Assembly: GCF_950023065.1 (NCBI RefSeq)
Contig: NC_088679.1
Span: 46,314,001 to 46,378,000 of the forward strand
Length of the DNA stretch: 64,000 nucleotides
Source: Planococcus citri
Taxonomy: Eukaryota; Arthropoda; Insecta; Hemiptera; Pseudococcidae
Direction of reading: 5' to 3'
This document shows positions 16,089-29,800 of this stretch, one piece after another. The stretch's first letter is position 1, and every line of letters starts with the position of its first letter. The notes below the pieces were generated by a model, which saw only the letters and a list, made by a program, of their open reading frames with translations, searched no databases and had not been told where the DNA came from. The position numbers and the translations under genes are program-made.

Positions 16089-16110
16089 ATGTCTCATTAA
16101 TGTCTCACCT
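16089..16110 (+). promoter_or_regulatory. Three-codon uORF whose stop overlaps the candidate start codon
   Basis: An ATG in good context (AAA before it) opens a frame of three codons, Met-Ser-His, followed by TAA. The last A of that stop is the A of the candidate main ATG at 16100. The 11 bases from 16089 are nearly repeated from 16100, so the start codon seems to lie in a small tandem duplication. If transcribed, this would be a stop/start overlap suited to reinitiation. It depends on the first exon being real. Confidence 0.3.
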
Positions 16111-16293
16111 AAAAACCGGACGAGTGTTAGTTTATCCGACGGGCAACCGTATATGTGGCCAGTTTGTCATTATCTGGTTTCTCATCTTCATTGATATCTG
16201 CCTATGCGAAAGTCAATTCTATTCTTTGGGTCAATACAGAGACCAACGTCGTTACATGGTATCGATACACAATTTAACGATTTCTTGCCAAAG
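16100..16293 (+). CDS. Candidate first coding exon with signal peptide
   Basis: The frame begins Met-Ser-His-Leu and has a polar stretch of about 20 residues, then the hydrophobic run FVIIWFLIFIDICLC, then a small/polar CES that could be the cleavage region. A short mature stretch follows, with one N-glycosylation motif (NLT) and a cysteine. It ends at a CAAAG/GTATTA donor after two bases of an arginine codon. The large exon at 25448 needs exactly two preceding bases, and the junction gives AGG (Arg). The phase match, the leader and the position upstream support it. The donor is not the strongest type and a phase match has a one in three chance, so transcript evidence would decide. Confidence 0.5.
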
Positions 16294-19200
16294 GTATTAC
16301 CTAATATCAATGAATTTATGTTTGCTGTTCGTTTGGAAGGAAAGTAGCCCTTACAGAATGTACTGTATTTATATGTCTTTATTCATCGCTATCACAGTTT
16401 AAGAATCACGATTAACGCACACTGTACAAAGAATTACGTGCCGAGACCCAAGTAAACATTGACAGTTGGTGGATATAGCTTTAGCTGGATACTATAACAA
16501 AACACAGAATGGAGGAACTAGTTTTCATTCATCGAGATTACAATTTACTATTCCAACCGGTTTAGCAAACTTATCTGTTTAATATTTTAAACGGCTAGAC
16601 GATTGGTGAGCTTACGACCGCATTAAGTTCGCGAGTTGTGGAACATATTGTCAGATCACGCTGGGTAACCGGTTTCGTTCATTCCTCCCCTCATCCCCCG
16701 TAAATTACGCTATTAAGCAATTAAGCGAGCTTTTTTCAGTACATTGACCAAAAAAGTTCGCTTCATTTCATACGAGGGGCATTAAAAAAAAAAAACTAAT
16801 GCACACAGCGATATTGCTTCGTGTGAAATGAAGCTAGAAGCATGATCGACCTCTCAAAGTATTCGTTGGAGTGTCCTCTACAAATTGATGTGTTTGTTTC
16901 TTAAATTAGAACCAGTTGTGCCCATATAATTACATTTGAAAGGTAGCATGTTGGGAGTGCTTGGGTCGCACTTCTAATCGCATGCCGAAATGTGTTAATA
17001 AAAATCGAAACTTTGAGCGGCTAATTTGCTCTTGAAATTCATTGGTGGTTGAAACACGTTAAAGGCGATGCTACCGTCCATCTTTTGAGAATTTTTCGCG
17101 ACTATATTTTTTTTAAAGAAATACAGATTACCGGGAAAAAACAGAACAGGGCCAGGAACTGAAGTTGTTCAAAACACACATCTACAAAAATATTTTAAAC
17201 ATTATTATGGGTTCTACAGTCAGTGGTAATCTCAATTTCACCAATCCCAATGCTAAAGTATGTACTCTCAAAAATTTGAAAAAATTGATTGGAATTCCTG
17301 AAATCAGTGGTTCAGTTGCAAATCAATAATCAACGCCAGCATTCACACAAGATGATGATATAGTTGTTTTGGAAAAATATGGACAAAAAACTTCTCCCCA
17401 CCAACTGGTGTCAATTGATATGAGATTATCAGACTATAATCGACTTTGTTGGCTGAAAAAATCCACAAGTGGTCTCTTTTATTCTTTGATTTATAAATTG
17501 AATTCGGTCGTGACCCGAGAGTTTCAACATGTCGACTTTGAAACCTGATTAAGGCGCACACAAACGGTCGCAATTTTGAGGAAATAAACATGCCAATCTG
17601 TAGAGGAAACGCCAACGAGCAATTTGAGGGATCGATCACGCCGCAATAGCTTCATTTCACGAATAATTACAGCGTAATGAAATGACCCTAGTACTTTGAT
17701 TCGGATTGAACGTGGTTCTTTTCAAAAAATTGTTCAATTTGTAGTACTTTCCTGTCAGATAATCAGCTCTTAAAGTTTAATGCTTAGCTGTACATAGATA
17801 AAAGATCAGATCACTAACCAACAACTGACTATATAGGCTAATGAAGAAAACTATATTAATATGTTTGAGCTAAACATACATCTTTTTACGCCCACGCGCT
17901 TATCATAGCATCTCAACTTCCGTATAATCGAGATCCACACGTACGATTTTGATGTTTGTTCAGCATGACGTAAACTTTTGAATAATGGACAAGAGAGTGC
18001 TGGAAGAAGGTAATATTTATCTTCGGTATACAGTTTATGGAATCGAGAGGAAAGCCCTATATTACATAAAAAAATCGATCCACTTGAAAATATTTCGAAA
18101 AAAACTTGGCATGTAGCATACAGAACTACTTACAAAATTTAAATAATCCAATAAATCACAACACCGAATTGACTTTTTAACTTGACGAACTTTTGGAACC
18201 AGAATCAACCAGGTAAAAAAGTAGATAATTTTTCATCAAAAGTTTACCTTTCCAACAAGGTACACACTACCCAGACATACAACGTCATTACTCGTGTAAA
18301 ACCAAATACTTATATTATGTATCAGTAAATCACTACGCTAGAATTTGAAATATTATAGGTTATGCTGCCACAATTCATTAGTCTTTTCTCTATTCACATA
18401 GGCCTACAACAGGTACCCAGTACTACCTAATACCTATATCGTCATCGTGATTTAAGCATAACCACGTTAGTTCTGCGCATTTCTCTATTCTCTGTTTACT
18501 TTTTCCATTTCCTCGGGCATAGGATATGGTTCTGTCACGTTAGTAATATATTTTTTGCATTATACTCTGAAGTAGAACCGGTCGCCGCAGGAATCAGAGC
18601 ACAGAAATGAAAAATTTGCACGCGATATGGACCTACCGCCTTTTTGTTACAAGAAATTGCAACGAAAAAGTACTTACTCTCTGTGTGAATATGTTTCTAA
18701 TAGGTACATAGGAAACACGCGAGATGCAGCAGTGTACCTGTATTCAAACATTGCAAGTGAGAGAAAAACGGTTTTTTGCTTCAGCTCCTAATTATATAGG
18801 TACTCATTAGATTAAACTCAATTTACGAGTACTCACAACCCACAAATTTCATCACTGCAAACTTCGCTAATACATGATCCTCGATAGAGACTCGGCAATA
18901 ACTCCATGCGAGTAAAAATTATGTTATTTGAAGTATTAGGTACTTATTGACAGATACAATACATAATTCTTTATAACACGAATATAATATGCATTTACTT
19001 ATCGGCTCGATACAGCATATAATTAATTTGTCAAAATAACGCCGATCAACATTACAAGCGCCAGCACGCAATGCAGTCCGACTAGATAAATGAAGCAATT
19101 AATATATCGTATCAGACGTATTGTATATTTTTTTAACGGTTTTCGATCTCATTCGTACAATTCGCCGTGATTTTAAAATTATGCACCCAGATTACGAAAT

Positions 19201-22200
19201 ATAGCTACCTACTATAATAATAATAATACCTAATAATAATAATATATAACGGCGACCAAGTTTTATCAATGTATAAAAATGACTCGAAAAATTGATTGTT
19301 GATTCTCTTGTCTATGCGAAAAAATCCAGACAATAGTCAATTTAAATTTGTAATTTACAATATTTATGGAACAACGTTATACTCGTAATCCACTCTTTTT
19401 CTTAGTTTGCTAATAACAACGTTTTTGAAAGAGTTTTAAAAATGTATTACCGGGTTCAAATTATAATATAGGTATATCATTAAGTCATCACATCGATCGG
19501 ATATTTTGTACAAGCCTTTCAAAAATGATTATTACGATCGGATGACTTTTTATAATCGATCCGTTATATGTTCCTCCAAGTTTACCGCGCGATGCTTCCT
19601 ATTTTTATGGCCGATTAAATATCACTCGGCAAAAAGAATTCTCAATAAAATAAATATTTAAGTCATTCGACGCGGTATTTTCATGCACTTCCGAAGTACA
19701 TTAAATCTAATGGATTTCACGCATACTTTTTTTTACTTTATTTTTTACATACGAAATCATAAAACGTATAGATTTGAACTCTACCAATTCAAGTCAACAT
19801 TTCGCTTTCGCAACGGATCATTAGGCAAATAAATTCCAATTTTATCAATTTTCGTCTTCGTAAACATAGGTACTAACTGTTCTTCAAAAAATTCGTAGGT
19901 TCGATCGACTCACACACGTCGAAATGTATGCTATGGGGCAATAAACTCAGTCAAACATCACTGCGCGACATCCAAAACAAACGGATGATAATCACAAGTA
20001 GAAATGCCTTTAATTTTTTGATACCCTGTGAATGGAGCAGAATTTGTAAAAGATTATCTTTAATTGATAAAATCAAACTATTGAGGTGAATACCCAGCAA
20101 AAATTGATTGGATCTGATTAGATCCACACATTCTATGAATCCAATTTGACCAAACCATATCTGATCAGATCAAAGTTTTCATCGGATCAGATCAATTTAG
20201 ATTATATCAAATCAGCTCTGATCGAATCCGATCACTCGGAGAAAAAGTTCCAGGGTGAAAAATGTTCTTCTATTGATGTTCTACATTCTACAACGTCACT
20301 CGGCCAATTTTTCTAATTTTTCATTGCGCAGGAATTTCAAGTGGGTAAAGTCGAAATTTTGTCAAAAGAGGCCCCAACCCCTATAACCCCTAACCCAACT
20401 TCCACTGTATGATGGGAAAATTGCCTTTTTTTAAAAAAATTGTACATATGTACTTCTTAGAAGTAATATCCAAAAGAACGACCTCTAAAAGTCGATTGGG
20501 GTTTTGAAATAAATTTTTCAGTGTTGGTAACAATTTTTCAAAAATTACTTTTTTTTTAGAATGCCGTGCCTCTCCTTTTACGAGCCCCCACGAAAGAAAT
20601 TGAAACTACGAAAATTTATGTTTTTTAATTTTCAACAAATTTTTCGAACTTTTCATTATTACTTGAAAATGTACGGACAAAAAACCAAAATGCGGACCCT
20701 TTACACCCCCTATGTACTTCTACTCTCTAAATTTAAAGCAGTCAATTTCACTGCTTAGCAGTCACGACATTTTGCCTTTTTAAAGCAGTAGTTTTTTTTT
20801 ACTGCAAAACAGTGAAAAATTACTGAATTGGTCAGTCAAAATGATTTTTTACTGACCAACTCAGTAATTTTTCACTGTTTTGCAGTAAAAAAAAACTACT
20901 GCTTTAAAAAGGCAAAATGTCGTGACTGCTAAGCAGTGAAATTGACTGTTTCAAATTTAGAGAGTATCTACTTTCGATTTCTACATGTTTGACCCAGAAT
21001 TGTTTTTGTAATTTGATATATATATCTTCCCGGTCAGAACTTATGAACAAATTTTAGACGTCCTGTAAATGGAACTGAATTTTATGAATGACTGAACATT
21101 TTTGTACATCTGTATCTGTCGGAGGGAATGTGATATAGAAAATCCTGTAAAATTATGGATCTACGTAAATTATAGAGTTTTTGAAATTTACTTCGTAGGC
21201 AATATTTGAGGCCGAAATTTTATAGGATCGGTTAGGTAAATTGATAACATCAAAATAATTCTCAATTTACGCCTTGGTAATCGCCGTTTCCGAAACAATA
21301 TCCTTTTCTAGATCTAATTATAGAATAAAAAGGAGGATAAAATCTTATCAATAATCAACTCTTCGAGGTCGCTGATCCATCTACGAGTACAACGCCAACG
21401 AGAAAACGTTGAAAAATTGGCGGCGCGGCGAGTAGGTAATTAATTCAACATTTCGGAATATCCGATTGACATTTCCGAGAGCGTTCGAGCATCGCACGCG
21501 AAAATTCATACTCGCATCATAATTAACTCGTTCATTTGCAAACACCTGTTTGAAGATTGTTATACTCCATCGAAGAACTTCGCGATCCATTATATTGCCA
21601 GTAATTATTCGCATGGTGGGTGGAGATTGTCATATTTAATACGATGTGGGCGATTCGCCAACAAAATGTAAATATGCAACTACCTTGTACCTGCTTCGAT
21701 TAGCGTTCATTTAGTTCAATTTGAATAACCGACTGATCGACAAAGTGTGAGCCAGAAATCATTTTGCATATTTTTCGAGAAAATCAATTTGCACTTTCAC
21801 CGTCGTCGTCGTCGTCGGTGTCGCGTCGAATTACTCATCTATGTAATTAAAATTATCTTTACTCTCCGATAGTACATACAAGCGATGGTCACATAATGTA
21901 ACTGTAATAACGTATTAATTACTTTATCGACAACGCGATTAGCTTCTTTCATTCAGCTTAAGAACTCGAAGACCGGACATGATATTTTTTTTTCTTTTTT
22001 TTTTAATTTTGTCGCACGAACCTGACGAGATACAAAGACAGAAACAAATTACAAGTACATCAACAACCTTTTTTCCGCCTCTTGGAGGCACGACGACGAC
22101 GTCGACGTCGCGCAAACTGTATAGCTTTATTGTGTAATGATTTTGTCCGCAACGGAAACCATAAAATACTTGTCGCTGGTACGTAATAAATTACGAAAAA

Positions 22201-25200
22201 ATGTGCATCGTGATGTTACGAGTACTATAAACGATCGATGTTGCACCGATGACCACAAAATATTGCAAATTTACCAAGTTTGTTAACCTCTAAAACCTGG
22301 CATAAATGTTCACGGTTAAGGCCAAAGTTTAATGAAATATTCGCCCAATCGCGCCACTCGTGACTTGTAACGATCATTTTACTTTGGCTGTCAGCCATAA
22401 ACTTTAATCCTAATTTAAACGAACGTTGCGAAAATTTAAACTAATTATAACAACCGTTAAGATAGTAATTATACCGTAGGCACTCGCATCTGTTGGCGAT
22501 TGTTGCGGCCATCATGATCGATATTTATTTTTGAAAATCCACCCACAACGTTGGTCGAAAATTAACACACGATTGCTCCAACCCTATAGCCTATAGTCCA
22601 TAGATCATATACGAGTATGTGAAGTTTTATTTTTAAAATCATTGGTGTTTCAGATTCAGCTGTACAGCAAAATTATATCTCAAAATCATAGTTTAAAAAA
22701 CAGTGTAATGACCTGTTTCGTAAGAGAGTCAAATTTCGAGCTAAAGTTACCTACAATTTACAAGTCGAAATTATAGATCTACATAGGTATTTTCATCTCA
22801 AAAATTGAAAATAATTTATACAAAACTCGATCTATTTGGGAAAATATGGACTTCAAAAGAAATCGTTCAAAAATTAAGGGGCAACGATTTTTTGACTTTT
22901 GTTGGAAAAGTTGAAAAACCCTTTTCACTCGATGAAATAAACTCATTACAAAAAAATCAAAATTCGAAAAAAAAGTCAAAAAATAAACAAAATTAAATTT
23001 TTTTGCTATGAGTGTGATTTTATCAACTTTTTTATGAAATACGTCAGATACGTAAAAATAGGGGTTAAATGGGTCAACTTCACCAGTCAAAACTTTTTTT
23101 CATGTTTTAAATCAAAATATCGCATTTTTTCGCAAACTTTCAATTTTTTAAAATCGACTTTACGACATAATGCCATACCAATTTTTTAATATGTTGTTCA
23201 GTATATAAAGTTGTCCAAAATATATTTTTTTCAGAATTTTTAAGAGTCGGAACGATATGAAAACTACGTTTAAAATTTTTCGAGCTAATTTTTCGTACAG
23301 AAAAAAGTGGAAACACTGATTTTTATGATATCACCTAAAGCTCTTTAATACAAGTATGGAAATAGATTATGCTCTCAAGAAAGTCTTAGCATTTTACGTA
23401 TGTATTACGTACTGCGCATGGCAGGTTGGTGTCGTCACTCGGTGGAGGTGGGTGGAGCAACCAATGGGGTGCAACGTTGTACGTGAACAGCTGATTTGAT
23501 GCTTGCTCGCGCACTGCGCAGTACGTAAAACTTACGTAAAATCCTATGACTTTCTTAAGAGTATAATCTATTTCCATACTTGTATTAAAGAGCTTTAATA
23601 TCACCAAAAAGCCATTCAAAACCCCTAACTATTGGAAATGGTTTCATTTTGGTAGGTATCGCGCCGTTATCGAGTAATCCATTGATGAAAATTGATGATA
23701 TTTCAAGTGCACTGAAAACTTTGACACCCTCTAGCAGCCTTTAAAAAAGAGCTAGAGGGCTGCGATTAGCGCCATTGGTCATCCCTTCAGAAGCTCTTTC
23801 CGTAGGAAAAATTTCAAAAAAATCGCTGACTCCATTTACCACTTCTTGGTCGAATTGACATGGATTGACCCTATAATAGGCAAGCGCACGATATCGACTT
23901 AAAAAAGAAGAGAAGGTCTGAAATTGGATGACATATCCGTACTTCAAATGAAAAAAAGGAATATTTTCATTTTCAGTCGAAGCAGCAGACAAAATGAAGA
24001 CGGTAGGGGGTTGAATAAAAAAAATCACATACCTAATTCTTTATTTTGAAATTTTTTTGTAATACATAATTGGCATTTCAAAACGAAAATTTTTTTTGGA
24101 TAACGCATATTCATCGAAGAGATTTAGACTGAATGTGCAAACTGAAACCTTATGCTGTCCTGTACTAGGACTAGCGGCATCACACAAGGCGTAAGTGATT
24201 ACTAATAACCAATGGTCACGATTTTTTGTCACTTTACGACCATAATGACAATTCTGTAACCCTACATATAAGGACCCGTATATTTGGTTAATTGACCTAC
24301 ATAGTTTGTAATAAGTATTCAATGTAAGTTACACACGTAGATATTCGTACAATGAGGTAGAATTCTTAAACATAAACAGAATTTGAAATAAGTGTTTGAA
24401 CTAGAGACATTCACGCAATGATATGCGTGATGCGCCGTGATGCGGCTCATCAAATACCGCAATCATTACATATTAGTCAGTTTCAGCCATCAAAGATGCT
24501 TAAAAAATCACTAATTAAAATAGAATACTTATTAGGTAAGGATGTTCGAAAAAAAGGAATGGAAAAAACTCTCAAATTAGGTATGAATTTTGTAAGACCA
24601 TGGCTCACTTTTCAGTTTCACTTTTCCCCACCGGAGACAAAAAATTAATTCAGAATTTGGTCAGGAAGGCACTGATACATCATAGTGACTCAAGAGACAA
24701 TACCTCGAACTATCCTTCTCAATCATTATAATGGAAAACTTGAACCGAACATGACTTCCTCGATATCCCTGGAGTGCTGACTTGACATTATAAGCTGGCA
24801 TGTACTGGAAACCTCCGGACTTGACTTTTAACCCAGAAGTTTCCTCAGTGATGTCAGGGCTCTTGGGTTTTGAAAATTTATTCAAAAAAATCCCCATCAC
24901 CACAGTTCCAAAGTAAACGTTGGTTTTAGACTTCTTTATTCAAAAGGAAATAAAAGTATTAGAGCTGAACGTATGGCCGATATTCATTAAATACAACATA
25001 CGCGCAGGTCATACACAGTTGTCAATTTGTCTGCTCAAGTTGAACGTATAAAAATCAACACACGTAGGTAATATGGGTACCATAGGTAGAGGTACCTAGG
25101 CTATATTATATGTGTTTTGACATACGAGCGTATCGTTTCAATTACCAAGTATATAATGTACATTAAAAGTAATATGCGCGCGCGCGATAACATAGAAGCA

Positions 25201-26815
25201 AATAGATATCGAATGTTGACACCGAACAAGTTGATAATCCAATTCCACCCACGAAAGATTTATTTTTTTCTTGTTATAATAGGCGATTGACGGATTGTAC
25301 ATAGAATGCTGCTTTCGTCTTTGCGAATACGTGCGGCATATTATAAGAAATCGATCATACATAGGCGTGTGCTTACTATGCTTATAGCAACAATTACAAA
25401 TTGTTTTGCCCAACGTGTAATTTTTTTTTTACCCTTTTATGTTTCAGGGAACAATATTTATTTAACGTGTTCGAAGTGATCGTGTCGACGCTGGAGACAA
25501 AACTACAACGTATAGAAAACCTCGACAAAGCTGTCGAGCATCTGATGCGCAGGGTAGAAGCCCTCGATTCGCGTCTGTCCTACAACATCGATAAAACCGA
25601 TTCGGTTATAATGAAATTACGCAATTTGGACGCGAAACTGTTTCAATTTTCGCCCAAAATTGGAAACACTGGTGCCATAAAAATAGTACCCGAAATGTAC
25701 GCTCAAGATAAATTATTTAACGTAAATATAGATGGTAAGTTAGTATCATTAGATCAAAAAGTCAGCGATATTGATTCGAAGTTGATAAGACTCAAAAGTC
25801 AACTTGATTCGAATTTTTTGGCGTCAGATGACATAAACGCCGAAGCCAGTGAGAAAAAATACGTAAACACGAACGCTCCCGAGGGCGGTAAATTACTCAA
25901 CGCCGAACTCGAAGCCATACGAGCGACCACAAATAACATAGATAAGAAGTTACAATTCCATATGAGCTCGGTGTCGGACAATCTGGCCAACTTGCACAGC
26001 ATGATGACCGATTTACACGAGGCCGTCGTCGAACCGCTCACCATTCAGCAACAAATGTTCAAATCCAACAACGGCACAACCACCACAACCTCGCTACCGC
26101 CAACAATTGTCAAAAGCAGTAAAATCGATCGTCTGGTGCGTCAAATGCATCCCATCCTGAGTGTTTCTGAGAAAATGGACGAAGTCTGGGACGTCGTAGT
26201 AGGCACCAAGACATCGGTCGATGATCTTGTTCCTAAATCCAACGAATTGCTCACCCAGACCCAGCGTCAAGAACGCGCCATCAACGACATACACGAAGAT
26301 CTGCGTCAAAATACCGATAAAATTATCGCCAATTTGGATATAGTCGAGCGTCGCCTTAAGAAACAAGAAGACGACGTGGTGACTTTAGCCCAACGACCAG
26401 TGGCTGCTGAACTGCTGCTGGATCCTACAATAGATCGTTTAGTCGAGTACGATCAAAGTCGTTATAATATTATATCCGAGGAATCGCAGCCGACTTACAC
26501 GGAGTCTGCGGTGCCACCGACATACACCTCGCCAACGGTATCAGTTCCTACAATTTCGACCACGTCGACAACCACTACTACCTCGTCGCCGTTCCTAAAT
26601 CCAAATAGTATCAATATCCAAGCCGGAACGCCGATGAAAACATCAACGGTCAGGAATCGCGGAGTCATCTTCCCAAGCGTAAAGAATAAACCATCTCCGA
26701 CCAATACCACCTTTACTTCTGATGTAGTATACCCCAGCCTGAAGGATGTAAAGGTACGTTGCATTTCAAACACACGTTTTTTTCTTCTCTCTAGGCCTTC
26801 TTAGTTTATTTTTTT

Positions 26816-26850
<35 letters not shown>

Positions 26851-29800
26851 AATCTCCTTCGCCTGTAATTAATTCGCTACTTGACGATTAACACGATGGT
26901 TAACTAAGCCGCACGTCGGAGTGAACTGACCGTGAACGCGTAGGCGTGTGCTATATGCCTCGCTGTCAGTCGAGACCTCAAACAATCTCGCTGTTTTCCG
27001 CGCAAATTCTTCATCTTCACGTACCTACATGTACTCGTCCATCTGCCCATACCGATATCCATTACTCAGGACCCCACTCACCTTCATCGTCTCACAGAAC
27101 CGTAAACAGCAAAAAATTCAATTTTTGATCACGTCTTTGCTACTATGCAGAAAGAAAACTCCCAAATCTGGCAGCTGTTCGAATGAAAATCGAAGTTTTT
27201 TTTCGAAGGAAACTCGCGTGATAAATGAATTGTAATGTAAGTAAACCGAAACACTGACGTAACATACTAGTGTATCATCGCGATAATTCATTTCTTAAAT
27301 CAACATCGTATTACGAGGTATTTTGATTGATGACTCAAAAACAATGAATAACTCTGCCCTACGGCCAAGTATTCAATTAATACGAAATTAAAATTTTAAA
27401 TAATTAAGTACGTATGCGAGCTGCGATGGAATGTGATTTTCATTAGGTACTCGTATCTGCCTTTACTCGTCTTCTGCGACGCGCCGCTTGACCGCTGGCT
27501 TTGAACCCACGTTGTAAACTCTATAGTCATTATGTATCTAATACAAGATATTCTATTTATTTAAACCACAAATAAAACCGTACTAAATCTAGAAGATTCA
27601 CAAAGATGCGATCTAGGAGTTGGATTTCTTTTCTTGTGAATTGGTCTGCGTTGATCTATGGTCTTTCAATAAAGTTTATCGCCAATCACTGGCTGTTTCA
27701 AACCTATCGTGCACAAGTACCTGTAGTACCCATTACCTACGTCTTTAGTTTCCCAAAATTGAATGAAAAATTCTTTAAAAGAGTAATTTGAAAAATGAAC
27801 TAAATAAGATCTCAGGGATACTAAAACTGCTAAGTTTTTTCACAGCTTTCTGAAGCGTCAAATGCAGATTTAAAAAAAAATGTTGCTAAATGAATTGGGT
27901 AAAAAAGGAATTTTCATAAATTTTCAATGAAAGATGCAGGGTTTTGGACTAAATTTAGGACATTTTCCAAACTTCTTCATTTTTCTACAACACTGACCTA
28001 CGTATTCACTGCTAAAAGAACTTGCAGAATCGGATGGATCGCGAATAAAAAAATGTCGGATGATTTTTACCAAATTGAAATTCGTTATTATGATCAAAAA
28101 GTTGGCACCACTGCATTCCAAAATGTATTCCCAGTTTCAGAAATTATATCTTTCGATCATGTGGCTTAATTAATGTGAAATCTTTCAGAAGAAAAAATTT
28201 TCAAAAGACGAATTTCCCAAAAATCAGCGATTTGCAGATTATCAACTTCTCAGTGGAACTCTAAAAGTGGTCTTTGATATTGATAACAATAGCCTAGATC
28301 GACACAGAATCTCAAATGCTATACATATTTTTTGGAACGGGACCTTTTTTTCAAAAAACAGATTAGGTAGGACTTGAATCGAAAAAACTGCGACTTTTTC
28401 AAAAATTTCTCCTCATTAAAGACCCATTTTTTAAAGCATACAATTTCAGCGTCTGAGCTAGGTCAACAGTACAAGGTTTTTTAAGGTCGAGAAATGCGAA
28501 TGCCGAGTTCCCTCTTTTGGCTCGAAAATGTTGACTTTTGGTACCACAATTTTCGTTTTTTTTTTTAGACCAAGTAGGAATTATTATTTTGACTTTTCCC
28601 CCCCAATGATTTGCACTCTTGATTATCGGTGAATTTCGATTCAAGGCCATTCTTCAAAGTACACCCAATTTGAGTGGATTTTATTGTTAAACCTCAACTT
28701 GGGGGCTTGTCAGCACCGACAATTTTTTTTCCTTTTCATATCAGCCATACTAAAAAATTAAGAAAAAAAATTTAAGATACAATACACAAAAAAAATAATA
28801 AAAAATTTGACTTTATTTTTCTTATTTGGAGAAATTTCAAGGAAAATTTTAAAAAAATGAGATTTCTGAAAGGTGTTTTAGGGAGAACAATTTTAGAATC
28901 TGAATAATTTTTTTAATTTTCGAACGTTCTTCCAATATTTTTATTAAAAACTAATATCTCGATTCATTCTTAAATTTCTCAACCAGTAAAGACTTTCAAA
29001 ATCACTTAAATATAACCTGCTCTAATTGAAAATTACACCCTATCTTTATGCCGCGTAAAACCGAACCATCATCCGTGAATAAAAAAAAAAACCGAACAAA
29101 ATCGAATTCCGATAGATCATGCTTTTTTGGTCGGTAGGTCATAAATGAAGAAAACAAAATTCCGATACACTTCTCGTTAATTTACTGAACTACTTGAATT
29201 TTGCAATAACAAAATCGGCACTTTATTGTACGAAAAGAAGCCATAAATCAAACGTGATAACAGGTCACCACACAATCACCTTTTTAAACAGCGCCATTTT
29301 TTCTTTCAAATGTATGAAATAGCCGTGGAAATACCATTACGAAAACTATCCCGAGGCGTAAATTATGCACATGCATTGAATCCACATAGCCACGAGACTT
29401 GTACGCCGAATACCATACACGCTGCAATTTTTTATATGTACCTTCAAGTTTTCACTAGCGAAGAAAAACACGCCAGTAAAAAATACCGGAAGATAATCAC
29501 AGAGCTTAAAACAAGTTTATAATTTCACTAAATACAATCCGGGCACGGCTTTCTTTCATGTCAAAAAAAATCATCGTTATTTAGCTTATATTCCGAATTG
29601 ATAGAGCATACGGCTTACTAATTTAAAATTAGGTAACTGCAACTTTGCAGTAGTTATTTTATAAATTATTCTTCGCGTTCAGATCACGCAATGGCGAACG
29701 CTTCAAGATCACCGTGTGGTTTACGTTTACGCGATTCGCGTTTAATGAACTCCGGTCATCTCGACGTGTAATCGCGCACGCGCCCGTCGCGTCATTGGTA

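Larger units (their letters stand above)
16294..25447 (+). other. Intron 1 of the fibrinogen-domain gene (proposed)
   Basis: About 9.15 kb of AT-rich sequence with no supported exon. The 3' end is a strong acceptor: a T-rich tract then TTTCAG at 25442 to 25447. It contains a GATC-rich cluster, two complete inverted-repeat elements and a TAA microsatellite, all listed separately. The part from about 21370 to 22600 is richer in CpG (runs such as CGTCGTCGTCGTCGG near 21800 and ACGACGACGTCGACGTCG near 22091) and could hold regulatory DNA, but no specific site is claimed. Confidence 0.5.

Noticed and set aside
17343..17639. 98-codon open frame on the - strand
   Set aside because: No recognisable family, no partner exons; length is expected by chance in a window this size.
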